Positions 16,891-25,656 of a stretch of 64,000 bases of DNA are shown here, piece after piece (the stretch's first letter is position 1; every line of letters begins with the position of its first letter). Origin of the DNA: an uncultured Oligoflexia bacterium (GTDB taxonomy: Bacteria > Bdellovibrionota > Bacteriovoracia > Bacteriovoracales > Bacteriovoracaceae); NCBI GenBank assembly GCA_937120495.1, contig CAKZJW010000099.1, forward strand, positions 1-64,000, given 5' to 3'. The position numbers were made by a program, and so were the translations under genes. The notes under the pieces are model-generated. The model was given only the letters and a program-made list of their open reading frames with translations, did not search any database and was not told the DNA's origin.

Positions 16891-17103
16891 TTAAGCGTCA
16901 GCTTCAGTTTCCTCTTCTTTAACTTTTATTGTGAATACTTCACGACCTTTGTAAGTTCCACAACTTGGACATGCTTTATTAGGCATAGTCATATCGCCAC
17001 AATTTGGGCAATTCATTGGGTGCTTTCTATAAAGTTTATGATGCTGACCAGCTCTTCTTAAACCTTTTCTTGATACAGATGTCTTTTTCTTAGGAACTGC
17101 CAT
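16891..17103 (-). CDS. rpmF: 50S ribosomal protein L32
   Basis: 70 residues. The N-terminus MAVPKKKTSVSRKGLRRAGQ is typical of L32, and a zinc-binding set C32-x2-C35 and C45-x2-C48 is intact. An acidic C-terminal tail extends it slightly beyond many homologues. It forms the usual yceD-rpmF pair. GGAG lies 7 nt before the ATG. Confidence 0.97.
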   Translation of the reverse strand: MAVPKKKTSVSRKGLRRAGQHHKLYRKHPMNCPNCGDMTMPNKACPSCGTYKGREVFTIKVKEEETEADA

Positions 17104-17215
17104 TTTATACTCCGCTATGTTCTAAATTCTAAAATATTTTAATGTCGTCAAAAACGAGTCTAAATATATAGATTAAGATCGGCATAATGCCAACTAGTTT
17201 TTTATCTTTTTTAAG

Positions 17216-17767
17216 CTATTGCTTTGTTGAGGTTGTATCCTTAGACCAATTTAGCTCTGCGTCGTAATCAGACACCGGATATTGGTTATAATTAAGGTAT
17301 ATTTGCTCATGAATTAGAAGCTTTATGTTCGCAACTCTGTTTTCGTAAAAGTAAAGTTCATGTACATCACCGTCCATGAAAATATCTACTTGATCTTGTA
17401 GTTCGTCGTTTTCTTCGTGAACTCCATCTAGATAACAAGCTTTAAACTCAACCTCAAGGTTGTCTTTCATTTCATTTAAATTTCTCACGCACTGAGTAAA
17501 GTATTCAGTCTTTACTGTTCCAGAAACTAAAAGATACTCGCCATATGTTTGCTTAAACTTCTTCTCAACAACAATATCTGCGTGGATAAAGCTATCTTCC
17601 AAATATTCTTCAGGAAGTTTAGAGTCTGCATTTTCATTAAGCTCTAACAAAATGTCTTTAACCCAGGGAAGGCTTTCACTTAATTGATAGCTTTGAGCCG
17701 AGTCCATTGGGAATTTAGAGACAGTTAGAGTGCCCTTAGTGTTTTTATTGTCTATTAATTGATTCAT
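17216..17767 (-). CDS. YceD/DUF177 family protein
   Basis: 183 residues from the ATG at 17767; an in-frame upstream start would overlap the divergent aroK and adds a poor leader. Acidic protein with the family scheme: a central YLLVSGTVKTEYFTQCVRNLNEM block, followed by an acidic stretch and an IKLLIHEQIYLNYN block near the C-terminus. YceD proteins are encoded directly upstream of rpmF in most bacteria and are linked to ribosomal RNA or ribosome assembly. The match is by position and pattern. No clear Shine-Dalgarno is visible. Confidence 0.75.
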   Translation of the reverse strand: MNQLIDNKNTKGTLTVSKFPMDSAQSYQLSESLPWVKDILLELNENADSKLPEEYLEDSFIHADIVVEKKFKQTYGEYLLVSGTVKTEYFTQCVRNLNEMKDNLEVEFKACYLDGVHEENDELQDQVDIFMDGDVHELYFYENRVANIKLLIHEQIYLNYNQYPVSDYDAELNWSKDTTSTKQ

Positions 17768-17812
17768 AGTGTAGGTATATAACGCAGGTAAGTGAGAGTG
17801 GAAAGGGAAAAA

Positions 17813-18274
17813 ATGCATTACTTCTTATGTGGTTTTATGGGAGCCGGAAAATCGACAAAGTTAAAAGAGATTGAAGAGTCGAATCGATTCTTCGGATATT
17901 CCTTTTGTGACTTAGACGAAATGATTTTTAAAAATGAAGGCTCTGGCTTTAATCAGCTTGGAGAGTTAATTGAAAAAAGAGGCTTCGAATGGTTCAGAAG
18001 TGCTGAACTTGAAACACTTAAAAATATATGGGATGGAAGTTCATCTTGGAGTGCGCTTGGTGGAGGAGCTTTAAGTGAATCTGTGCTTGAAATTATTCAC
18101 TCTCGAGAAGATATTCGTGGGTATTTTATCGATACTGATTTTGATACGTGCTACAAGCGAATTAAGGACGATACCAATAGGCCATTGTCTAAAAAATCTA
18201 AATTTGAACTAAAGAAGCTTTATGAAGATAGGCTTTCGCTATATTCCCAGTTTAAGCCCCTTGTCATCCCATAA
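17813..18274 (+). CDS. aroK: Shikimate kinase
   Basis: 153 residues from the ATG at 17813, preceded by AAGGGA; a GTG 21 nt upstream is less likely. Features of shikimate kinase: P-loop GFMGAGKST at residues 6-14, the substrate aspartate in FCDLDEMI, E/R contacts in IEKRGFEWFRSAELE, the Walker-B-like SALGGGAL, and the lid segment NRPLSKK. It phosphorylates shikimate in aromatic amino-acid synthesis. It is a little shorter than the usual 170 residues, lacking part of the C-terminal helix. It is divergent from yceD across 45 bp. Confidence 0.88.
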   Translation: MHYFLCGFMGAGKSTKLKEIEESNRFFGYSFCDLDEMIFKNEGSGFNQLGELIEKRGFEWFRSAELETLKNIWDGSSSWSALGGGALSESVLEIIHSREDIRGYFIDTDFDTCYKRIKDDTNRPLSKKSKFELKKLYEDRLSLYSQFKPLVIP

Positions 18275-18308
18275 TAGAGAGTGTCATAATATAGAAAATG
18301 GAGTTTTT

Positions 18309-19718
18309 ATGAATAAGCAAAAAGATTTTCAAGTAGCACTTTTAATGGATGATATTACCGAAGCACAAGAGCTTTCTATAGCTTTTAGAGAAATAGGTAT
18401 TTACGCTCATTTTTACCAGACTCTTGGAGAGCTATGGGTGGATGCGAAAACGAGAACTCCAGATTTAACGATCGTCGATGTTAAGAAAATGTCTGATGGC
18501 GAAGTTTTATTTCAAAATCATCCTAAAGTTAAAAAAGATTCAATGTGTTTTGCTTTCTATTATAAAGAAGAATCTAAAATGCTTTTGAATTCAACTTATA
18601 ATTTAAACCACTATGGTTATGTAAAAAAAGAAATTAGCCTTGGTGGACAAATTCAAACAATTTTAAGATTAAGAAATAAAGAGCTTTTTCTTAAAGATGA
18701 AAACGGAGAGTTGTCTCAAAGAATTGAGAGAATCCAAAAAAGAACAAAAGTACTTTCTGCTCAAGCAGAAAAATCTTTTCAATACGAAGATGTTCACTCG
18801 CTTATGGACGAGTTCTTTAAAGGTCTAGGAACAAGTACAGATGTAAAATCTTTTTGTCGAAACCTTACTCAAGCCTTTAACGCTTGGGAGTATTGTTATT
18901 CTTTCAGCGTTTATAAACTTTCTAAAAACTTTCAAAAGTTAACTTCACTAGATAAAACAGGTCCTAAGTTTAGGGTACTACCAGATCTTTGGTTAAACGT
19001 ACCTTGCAATGAAGGAATAAAAGGTTATGCAAGAGATATGGCCGAAGATGTTTCTCGTGACTATTTGCTTAATTCTATCAGAGGAGTTGAAGTAAAGGGA
19101 CGTTTTGAAAATGGTGACCTTTTAGTTCTTGGAAACTTTGATGAGAAACGCTTGCAAGCTTTTGACTGGGATCTTTTTGGAGAGAGAATCTCTAATCTTT
19201 ATAGAACAGCACTTGTTAATGATCTTGCAAAAGTTGATTATTCTCAAGAGCTTACTTCATTTGAAGCCTTTTCATTACTAGATGATATTTATTTTCATCA
19301 AGCTCATAAAGATTCTAAATTTATTAATCTTGATTTAAGTCCGATGTTGAACCTTATAAAAGAGAAACACGGAAATCGTTTTTATTGGAAATCATTCATA
19401 AGTGACTTTAAAGAAGAGCTAATTGAAAGCATGACTGGAGATTTTAAATTTTCATTTTATGGAGCTCAAAACATAATGCTGTTTATAAATAGAAAAAATC
19501 TAGACAGTGACTTTCAAACATTAAAATTTTTCTTAAATGATTTTTCTTATTTTAAATACTTTGAAGATACAACGATCTTAATATCTAATTCTGATAAGCC
19601 CGTTTTAACAACAACGGCACCAAGCTCAATAAACTTCTTAAGACAAATTGAAACAAAAGAAATTGTGAATCGTATTGATGCAAAGCCTTCAATTAATTCT
19701 CCTGTTTTTAATGTTTAA
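18309..19718 (+). CDS. Orphan receiver-domain-like regulator with a large C-terminal region
   Basis: 469 residues from the ATG at 18309, preceded by GGAG 5 nt upstream. Residues 6-115 look like a response-regulator receiver: an acidic pair in LLMDD, a possible phospho-acceptor Asp in PDLTIVDVKK, and a lysine in YGYVKKE at the expected C-terminal position. A predicted coiled coil (residues 125-165) links it to a roughly 300-residue region with no recognised domain, possibly GAF-like in part. No DNA-binding domain, kinase core, GGDEF or EAL motif is visible. It overlaps the alanine racemase gene by 1 nt. Role unknown; a signalling output by protein contact is possible. Confidence 0.6.
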   Translation: MNKQKDFQVALLMDDITEAQELSIAFREIGIYAHFYQTLGELWVDAKTRTPDLTIVDVKKMSDGEVLFQNHPKVKKDSMCFAFYYKEESKMLLNSTYNLNHYGYVKKEISLGGQIQTILRLRNKELFLKDENGELSQRIERIQKRTKVLSAQAEKSFQYEDVHSLMDEFFKGLGTSTDVKSFCRNLTQAFNAWEYCYSFSVYKLSKNFQKLTSLDKTGPKFRVLPDLWLNVPCNEGIKGYARDMAEDVSRDYLLNSIRGVEVKGRFENGDLLVLGNFDEKRLQAFDWDLFGERISNLYRTALVNDLAKVDYSQELTSFEAFSLLDDIYFHQAHKDSKFINLDLSPMLNLIKEKHGNRFYWKSFISDFKEELIESMTGDFKFSFYGAQNIMLFINRKNLDSDFQTLKFFLNDFSYFKYFEDTTILISNSDKPVLTTTAPSSINFLRQIETKEIVNRIDAKPSINSPVFNV

Positions 19719-20812
19719 TGAGGCAAGACTCAGAACTTTCTGTAAATTTATCTTATCTTGAAAATAACTTTAGAAAGCTAAAAGAATTAGCTCCCAATAA
19801 TCAAATTATCTTTATGGTTAAAGGTAATGCCTATGGCCATGGAATAGTTGAAACATCTTCTTTTGCAGCAGACAAAATAAAAATTAAAAACTTTGGTGTT
19901 GCATGCTTAGGAGAGGCATTAACTCTTAATCAAAATATTCCAAATATAAATATTTATGTTTTTTCAGAATTAAATTTCAAAGACAAAATATCAAGTTACT
20001 TTTCAAATAGTTTTATTCCAGTCATTTCAAATATGAGAGATCTTGAATCATTTATAACTCATGAAAAATTTAATAATCATAAATTTGCTCTAAAATTTAA
20101 CACAGGAATGAATCGACTTGGCTTTAATTTAAGTGAATTGAATGAGGTTATAGATCTTCTACAAAAAAGTAATATAAAAGATATTTTTCATGTGATGACT
20201 CATTTCGCAAAATCATATTTTAAAATTAGAGAAGGCGATAAAACAAATAAACAGTATGAAGAATTTAAAAAGATTAAAGGAGTACTAAAAACTCATTTTA
20301 ATCTTCTAGAAACCTCCGTTTCAAACTCTGGAGCAATAGAGCAAGAATTTGGCCTTGATGAAACACATATTCGTCCAGGTTTGATGCTGTACGGGCCTAG
20401 GAGTGTTAATTGGAGTGGACAAATCGTTAGCTCTTTAAAAACAAAAGTTCTGACTAAAAGGCTAGTAAAAAAAGGTGAACCGATCGGCTATGGAGGACAT
20501 GTCTGCCATAAAGAAGGGGTTCTTTTAACTATCCCTCTAGGATATGCAGATGGACTACTTACATTTTACAGCGGAGTGAAATTTAAAATACAAAACTTTG
20601 ATGCAAAAATAATTGCTCGAATTAATATGGATATCTGCTTTATTTTTATTGATTCAAAGGATTTATCACTAGTTGACGTTGGAGATGAGCTATATCTATG
20701 GGATGAGAGTCAAGAATCAGTCTCTGACTTTTGTACTCAAGCTAATAGTATCCCTTATCAACTCTTTACAAGTATTAGTAGTAGAGTTGAGCGTAAATTT
20801 TATTATAAATAA
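19718..20812 (+). CDS. alr: Alanine racemase
   Basis: 364 residues with the fold-type III PLP layout. The cofactor lysine is K35 in MVKGNAYGHG. Further on come KFNTGMNRLGF, THFAKS, SNSGAIE, IRPGLMLYG, a GYGGHVC segment that should carry the second catalytic base (Tyr), IPLGYADG, and ARINMDICF near the C-terminal beta domain. It makes D-alanine for peptidoglycan. The VKGN variant (Gly in place of the usual Ala after the lysine) is mild. Translation is probably coupled to the upstream regulator (TAATG junction). The C-terminus ends SSRVERKFYYK, as in true Alr. Confidence 0.9.
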   Translation: MRQDSELSVNLSYLENNFRKLKELAPNNQIIFMVKGNAYGHGIVETSSFAADKIKIKNFGVACLGEALTLNQNIPNINIYVFSELNFKDKISSYFSNSFIPVISNMRDLESFITHEKFNNHKFALKFNTGMNRLGFNLSELNEVIDLLQKSNIKDIFHVMTHFAKSYFKIREGDKTNKQYEEFKKIKGVLKTHFNLLETSVSNSGAIEQEFGLDETHIRPGLMLYGPRSVNWSGQIVSSLKTKVLTKRLVKKGEPIGYGGHVCHKEGVLLTIPLGYADGLLTFYSGVKFKIQNFDAKIIARINMDICFIFIDSKDLSLVDVGDELYLWDESQESVSDFCTQANSIPYQLFTSISSRVERKFYYK

Positions 20813-20848
20813 ATTCCCAAGCCCTTAATAATTGACTACAATTTTCCT

Positions 20849-21640
20849 ATGGTAGCTATTGTTAAGAATGGTGTCTCATGGGTCGGAGCAAGTGTTTTAG
20901 AAGTAACACCCGCAATTGGAAGATTAGTTCTTTATATATTTTCAACTTTTTTTTGGTTTCTAAAACCTCCCTTTAGACGAACTTTGTTTTTTGAACAAAT
21001 GGTCTTTATGGGAAATAAAAGTCTCTTTATAGTTCTACTTACTTCTTCATTTTCTGGAATGGTATTTGCTTACCAAATTTACTTAGGCTTTACGGCTTTC
21101 AGTGTTGATTCTTTTGTTGGCCCAATCGTGGCAATTGCTGTGTGTAAAGAATTAGCTCCTGTATTTACGGGACTTGTCGTTGCTGGAAGATGTGGAGCAG
21201 CGATGGCCGCGCAAATTGGAACAATGAAAGTAACAGAACAAGTTGATGCTTTAGAATGTATGGGAGTAAATAGTGTTCAATACCTAGCTGTTCCAAGAGT
21301 TTTCGCAACTGTCATAACAATGCCAATGCTTTGTATGATCTTTATGTTGATTGCAAATCTAGGCTCGTGGGTTATTGGAGTAAAAGTTTTAGGAATAGAC
21401 CCTGTTATGTATTTTTCGAAACTATCTGATTTTATGAATCTTCCAATGATTATAGAAGGATTAATAAAAGCTTCATTCTTTGGATTTTTAATTTCAATCA
21501 TTGGAACATATCAAGGTTTTGCTGTTAAAGGTGGAGCCGAAGGTGTCGGACGTGGAACAAATATGGCCGTGGTCTGGGGAATGATTATGGTTTTAATTTC
21601 AGACTTTTTCCTAACAGCAATTTTGGCAAAGATTTTATAA
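20849..21640 (+). CDS. mlaE: Mla-type ABC transporter permease (MlaE)
   Basis: 263 residues with an amphipathic N-terminal helix and five to six membrane segments. Signature sequences of the MlaE/YrbE family: FSGMVFAYQIY, CKELAPVFTGLVVAGRCGAAMAA (read as ELAPVFTGLVVAGR plus CGAAMAA), QVDALECMGV and GVGRGTNMAVV. It is the inner-membrane core of the phospholipid transport complex that moves lipid between the inner and outer membranes. The stop overlaps mlaF (TAATG), and mlaD follows, giving an EFD operon. No Shine-Dalgarno is evident. Confidence 0.93.
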   Translation: MVAIVKNGVSWVGASVLEVTPAIGRLVLYIFSTFFWFLKPPFRRTLFFEQMVFMGNKSLFIVLLTSSFSGMVFAYQIYLGFTAFSVDSFVGPIVAIAVCKELAPVFTGLVVAGRCGAAMAAQIGTMKVTEQVDALECMGVNSVQYLAVPRVFATVITMPMLCMIFMLIANLGSWVIGVKVLGIDPVMYFSKLSDFMNLPMIIEGLIKASFFGFLISIIGTYQGFAVKGGAEGVGRGTNMAVVWGMIMVLISDFFLTAILAKIL

Positions 21641-22386
21641 TGAGTGATGCAATAGAGTTTAACCATTTAACAAAAACATTTGGCGATCATACTGTTCTTA
21701 ATGCACTAGACTTTAAAATTCACGAGGGAAAAATTACTACAATTCTAGGTTTCTCTGGAGCAGGTAAATCAACTCTACTAAAACATATTTTAGGAATTCA
21801 TCACCCAACTTCTGGGCAAGTAAAAGTACTAGGGCAGGATTTAAAAAATCTTGATGAAGGACAAATGAGAGAGTTTAGAACAAATTTTGGAATGGTCTTT
21901 CAATATTCAGCTCTTTTTGATTCAATGACAAATTTTGATAATGTCGCTTTCCCAATGAGAGAGTTTACGAAAAAGTCTAAATCTCAAATTAAGGAAGATG
22001 TGTTATCTCTGATGGAACAAGTCGGTCTTGATGAACATGCTTGGTATAAATTACCTTCAGAAATCTCAGGTGGAATGAGAAAAAGAGTTGGCCTTGCTAG
22101 AGGTTTGGCACTTCAGCCAAAAGTTATGCTCTATGACGAACCAACTACGGGACTTGATCCTATTACGACACATATGGTTGATGACTTGATACGAAGGACT
22201 CATGCAGCAGGAGCAAGTCTCCCTATGACCTCTGTTATTATCTCTCACGATATTGCAGCAACTCTGAGAATATCAGACTATATTGCTTTTTTGGAGCTGG
22301 GACAAGTTGTTGAGCACTCGTCAGTAGAGGACTTTAAAAAATCTACGAATCCAACAATAAGAAAATTTTTAGAATTATCGACCTAA
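21640..22386 (+). CDS. mlaF: Mla-type ABC transporter ATPase (MlaF)
   Basis: 248 residues, complete ABC ATPase: Walker A GFSGAGKST (about 37-45), Q-loop in MVFQYSALFDSMT, signature SGGMRKRVGLARGLA, Walker B VMLYDEPTTGLDPI, and the switch histidine in VIISHD. The Ser-Gly-Gly-Met signature and YSALFDS Q-loop are characteristic of MlaF rather than of other exporters. It powers MlaE. It overlaps mlaE by 1 nt. Confidence 0.95.
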   Translation: MSDAIEFNHLTKTFGDHTVLNALDFKIHEGKITTILGFSGAGKSTLLKHILGIHHPTSGQVKVLGQDLKNLDEGQMREFRTNFGMVFQYSALFDSMTNFDNVAFPMREFTKKSKSQIKEDVLSLMEQVGLDEHAWYKLPSEISGGMRKRVGLARGLALQPKVMLYDEPTTGLDPITTHMVDDLIRRTHAAGASLPMTSVIISHDIAATLRISDYIAFLELGQVVEHSSVEDFKKSTNPTIRKFLELST

Positions 22387-22475
22387 ATAGGAAATGATTA
22401 CCCTGTAAAAATTAGATTTAATTTTCATTCTATTAAGTTACAATTATTCTAAGTATTTAAAATTTGGGGAAACCA

Positions 22476-23873
22476 TTGAACGAATTAAAAGTAGGATTTC
22501 TAACATTAATGGCGATAGCTTCACTAGTTATCGTATCGCTTAAAATCACATCCAATAAAAGTGGCTTTGGCGATTATGTAGAATATAAGACTATTGTTGA
22601 TGACGCTTCAGGAATCTTTAAAAACTCTTCTATTAAGGTTGCAGGGATTGTTGCTGGTAGAATAAAAAATATTGAACTAAATGGTTCTCAAGCTCTAATC
22701 ACTTTCGAAGTTCTAGATCAAATAAAAGTAACATCAAATTCAAAACTTAGAATTAAAACAGTTGGATTCTTAGGTGATAAATATCTTGATATTTTTTTGG
22801 GAGACCCAAATGCTAAAAGGCTCAAGCAGGACAGTCTTGTTGGGGCAAGTCAGGGAGCTGGCTTTGATGAACTAGGTAAAGACGCATCGATGATTTTAAA
22901 GGATGTAAAAGAGATATCTAAAGCAATTAGAGAGTCACTATATGATGAAAATAAACGAAATGTGGCGAAAGATATAATTGCGAATGTTAGAGAGTTTACT
23001 GATAATGCAAAATCGATATCAGAATCTTTACAGAAAGTTATAAATGGAAATGAAGGGAAGCTTAATCAAATTATTTCGGACTTGAAAAAAGTTTCTTCAC
23101 AAGTTGCCTTTGAAACTGATCGATATGCTGATGGATCATTTATGAATGATTTAGATGGAATTAAACCAATTTTGGCTAATGTAGATAAAGCTGTAAACGA
23201 TCTAAAAGATATTGTTGGGGATGTGAAAGCTGGTCGAGGGACTGTTGGTAAATTACTTCGAGATGAAGAAGTTATCGATCAAGTTAATGAAACACTCTCT
23301 GGCGTAAATAGACTTGTTAACAGAGTTAATAATTACAAGACAAACTTATCTTTATATACGGGTGTTAATAGTGATGACGCTAGTAGAACAGAATTCAACG
23401 TGGACTTGATACCGAGTCCAGAGAAGTTCTTTCGTTTAGGTGTTGTTTCAAGTGACTATGGAAGAGCGCTTGAAGATGAAAAAACAACGACGACATCTAC
23501 AGATGGTGGCCCTTCAACAACAGTTAGCGAAAAAGAAGTTAACGAAACGGCTTATAAATTTAATGCACAAATTGGTAGAAAATTAAATAATTGGTCTTTC
23601 AGAGTAGGTTTATTTGAAACAACTGGTGGATTAGCAGTTGATTATAATACGGATTCAAATGGGTTGGTATCAAGTCTTGAGGTTTTTGACTTTGATGAAG
23701 ATCTTGGTCCTTTTGTAAGGCTATCAACTGAAATTCGTGTTTGGAATGTATTCTATACAAAGTTAGCCGGAGAAGATCTTGCTTCAAAATCTGATGGACA
23801 GAGCTACTCTGTGAGTGCTGGTTTAAAGTTTGATGATGAGGATCTGGCATCCCTTATAGGATTGGCTCTTTGA
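22476..23873 (+). CDS. mlaD: MCE-domain lipid-binding protein (MlaD-like), TTG start
   Basis: 465 residues from a TTG at 22476, chosen because GGGGA sits 5 nt before it and the protein then begins NELKVGFLTL, the canonical MlaD opening. One N-terminal membrane anchor, then the MCE domain at about 30-115 (YKTIVDDASGIFKNSSIKVAG ... GFLGDKYLDIF). A long helical, Asn/Val-rich region with GRGTVGKLLRDE follows, and a C-terminal beta-rich region of about 150 residues ending in GLAL. It is much longer than E. coli MlaD (183 residues); long versions with a beta-rich tail occur in delta-proteobacteria-like lineages. It should form a hexameric lipid channel in the periplasm. Confidence 0.9.
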   Translation: MNELKVGFLTLMAIASLVIVSLKITSNKSGFGDYVEYKTIVDDASGIFKNSSIKVAGIVAGRIKNIELNGSQALITFEVLDQIKVTSNSKLRIKTVGFLGDKYLDIFLGDPNAKRLKQDSLVGASQGAGFDELGKDASMILKDVKEISKAIRESLYDENKRNVAKDIIANVREFTDNAKSISESLQKVINGNEGKLNQIISDLKKVSSQVAFETDRYADGSFMNDLDGIKPILANVDKAVNDLKDIVGDVKAGRGTVGKLLRDEEVIDQVNETLSGVNRLVNRVNNYKTNLSLYTGVNSDDASRTEFNVDLIPSPEKFFRLGVVSSDYGRALEDEKTTTTSTDGGPSTTVSEKEVNETAYKFNAQIGRKLNNWSFRVGLFETTGGLAVDYNTDSNGLVSSLEVFDFDEDLGPFVRLSTEIRVWNVFYTKLAGEDLASKSDGQSYSVSAGLKFDDEDLASLIGLAL

Positions 23874-24529
23874 TGATTAAAAATTGGTTAATTCGCACAA
23901 AAAATCATCAAATTCTTGGGCCTGTTTCTTTAAAGAAAATAAAAGAGCTACTTGAAAAAGGATCGTTGAAAGAAGATGATGAAGTATCCTCTGGTAATGG
24001 TTATTGGTTTTTTCTAAGAGAAGAAGAACTTGTTCAAAAATATTTAAAAAATGAGATACCACAAGACTTTAATCCTGTATCTGAAGCTGACTCCGTTCTT
24101 GCTGTTGAAACAATAGAACAAGAAGTTGAGAACTCTCAACTTCCAAGTGAAGATGATCTAGAGTTCCCTGACGATATTATAGATGAAAAAGAATCAATAC
24201 TTAACCAATTGAAAACGGAAGAGGTACTTTCTAGCTTACCTGAAGTATCAGAGGATGAAGAAGATATCGATGAAAGCGCACCAGTTCAAAGAATGGAAGT
24301 GCCGGTAAAGAGATTAAAGCCCGTTTCGCAAGTTGCGCCTGTTAAAAAAGGAATGTTTAATCAAAACCTATTGCTTGTTTTGGCCGGTATTTTATTTGTT
24401 TTAGCACTTGCTGGATTTTACTTTAGAAAACAATTAATTAAAGAATTTATAGAAGCCAATATTAGCATTTTCCCTGCTGCCTATGCTCAAGTTATCCCTG
24501 ATTCAGTAAAAAAAAAATTGATTATTTAG
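23873..24529 (+). CDS. GYF_2-like membrane protein, 5' part of a frameshifted gene
   Basis: 218 residues from the ATG overlapping the mlaD stop. Residues 5-60 resemble the GYF_2/DUF4339 domain: WLIRTKNHQILGPVSLKKIKELLEKG...WFFLREEE. A long acidic linker and one membrane segment at about 161-181 (LLLVLAGILFVLALAGFYF) follow. The frame ends at a stop 10 nt after a run of ten A residues, while the -1 frame stays open for another 381 codons. A single product of about 593 residues, made by slippage on the A10 run, is therefore likely. Alternatively the gene is broken, or the A run is a sequencing error. Co-transcription with mlaEFD suggests an accessory role in lipid transport or the cell envelope. 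Confidence 0.65.
   Translation: MIKNWLIRTKNHQILGPVSLKKIKELLEKGSLKEDDEVSSGNGYWFFLREEELVQKYLKNEIPQDFNPVSEADSVLAVETIEQEVENSQLPSEDDLEFPDDIIDEKESILNQLKTEEVLSSLPEVSEDEEDIDESAPVQRMEVPVKRLKPVSQVAPVKKGMFNQNLLLVLAGILFVLALAGFYFRKQLIKEFIEANISIFPAAYAQVIPDSVKKKLII
24508..24517 (+). other. A10 slippery run, site of a -1 frame change
   Basis: Ten consecutive A residues (GTAAAAAAAAAATTG). In the upstream frame they read as AAA codons and contain the A AAA AAA slippery heptamer. A -1 shift, or transcripts with 9 A instead of 10, joins the GYF-like ORF to the downstream ORF that has no start of its own. Confidence 0.7.
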
Positions 24530-25656
24530 AATCTTTTGAGACTGATAACTTTGTCTATAATCCAACCCTAGGACTATCTGGATTTTATTTTACCTCTAAA
24601 AAGAAAGTAAGTATTAAAGACTGTGGCTTTTTCAAATCAATTGAAAGTCGAATTGGAATATCAATAGCAACGAACTTATCGGAAAAAGAAAAAAAACTTT
24701 TTCATGAATGCAATTTAAAAAAATCTTCTAAAAACTCAATTCTTAAAAAGAATAAATTAGTTGAAGAGTCTTATAAAGTACTCGCAGAGTTTAACAAGCA
24801 TAGAAAGATTAATCCTGTTGATATCTCTACGGGACAAAGAATTAAAGTAAAAAAGAGCTTAGATTTTCTAAAGTCCCAAGATACTCTTATGTCTAAAATG
24901 ATCTCTATTTATATTTATGCAGCACTAGGTTTAAACGGAAAAGTAAACTCTTTGATAAATTCAATTTTGAATAAGGACATTTATCTAACCTCAATAGAAT
25001 CAGTCTACAATAGAAGCTTAGAAGGTAAAAGCCTTGAAGTATTAGAGGAGATTTTAGAATATTTGAAAAATAAATATACCTCTCATAAGAAAATGGACAC
25101 CTTGGTCGCTTATTTAAGTATAGGTGCTTCTGATAAGTTTAAAGATGTTCTAGGGGAAGACTACGATATACCAAATAGACTCTCTGATGTTAGGGAAAGA
25201 ACTAAATCATTTAATAACTCTCAGAGGTTTCCGTATGCTTGGAGCTTTTGGATTGAGAAATATAGCTCAGAAACAGAACTATTGTCTTTTTTAGGTAAGG
25301 GGCTTATCTATGAAAAACTAAAAAAAAATCCAGGACTAATTACGAATTTTTATTCATCTTTTCCTAAGGAAGCCAACAAAAGAGAAGATCTTCTTAGTGC
25401 TTTTAATAAATTAAAAAAACAAAATACGTTTAACTCTATCGATCAAGCTGTTCGTATATATTCAAATCAAAAATTTGCTAATTATTTAAAAAATAATAAA
25501 TCTGGCTTTGGTAAGCCACTTTTCTTTATTGAAAAAAAACACTATCTAGATGGACTTAAAAGGGGAAATGCACCACTCTATTCTATCTTTAATCTTCTTC
25601 GTCTTGGTATTTATCAGGATGACTTTCTCCACGTTTTAAATGCATCCGGACTATAA
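24508..25656 (+). CDS. 3' part of the frameshifted GYF-like gene
   Basis: About 382 codons open from the A10 run to 25656 in the -1 frame. The first in-frame ATG is at 24889, with no ribosome-binding site, while 126 codons of ordinary protein-like sequence (DYLESFETDN ... FLKSQDTL) precede it. So this segment is best read as the C-terminal domain of the gene at 23873. It is Lys/Ser-rich, helical and of unknown family. Topologically it would follow the single membrane segment, which could place it in the periplasm if the GYF-like domain is cytoplasmic. Its end overlaps the methyltransferase start by 17 nt. Confidence 0.65.
   Translation, partial: KKKIDYLESFETDNFVYNPTLGLSGFYFTSKKKVSIKDCGFFKSIESRIGISIATNLSEKEKKLFHECNLKKSSKNSILKKNKLVEESYKVLAEFNKHRKINPVDISTGQRIKVKKSLDFLKSQDTLMSKMISIYIYAALGLNGKVNSLINSILNKDIYLTSIESVYNRSLEGKSLEVLEEILEYLKNKYTSHKKMDTLVAYLSIGASDKFKDVLGEDYDIPNRLSDVRERTKSFNNSQRFPYAWSFWIEKYSSETELLSFLGKGLIYEKLKKNPGLITNFYSSFPKEANKREDLLSAFNKLKKQNTFNSIDQAVRIYSNQKFANYLKNNKSGFGKPLFFIEKKHYLDGLKRGNAPLYSIFNLLRLGIYQDDFLHVLNASGL

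Noticed and set aside
20833..20838. TTGACT as a -35 box for mlaE
   Set aside because: A matching -10 would lie inside the coding region, after the start codon.
24889..25656. ATG at 24889 as the start of an independent 255-residue protein
   Set aside because: No ribosome-binding site, and the same frame is open and protein-like for 126 codons upstream to the A10 run.
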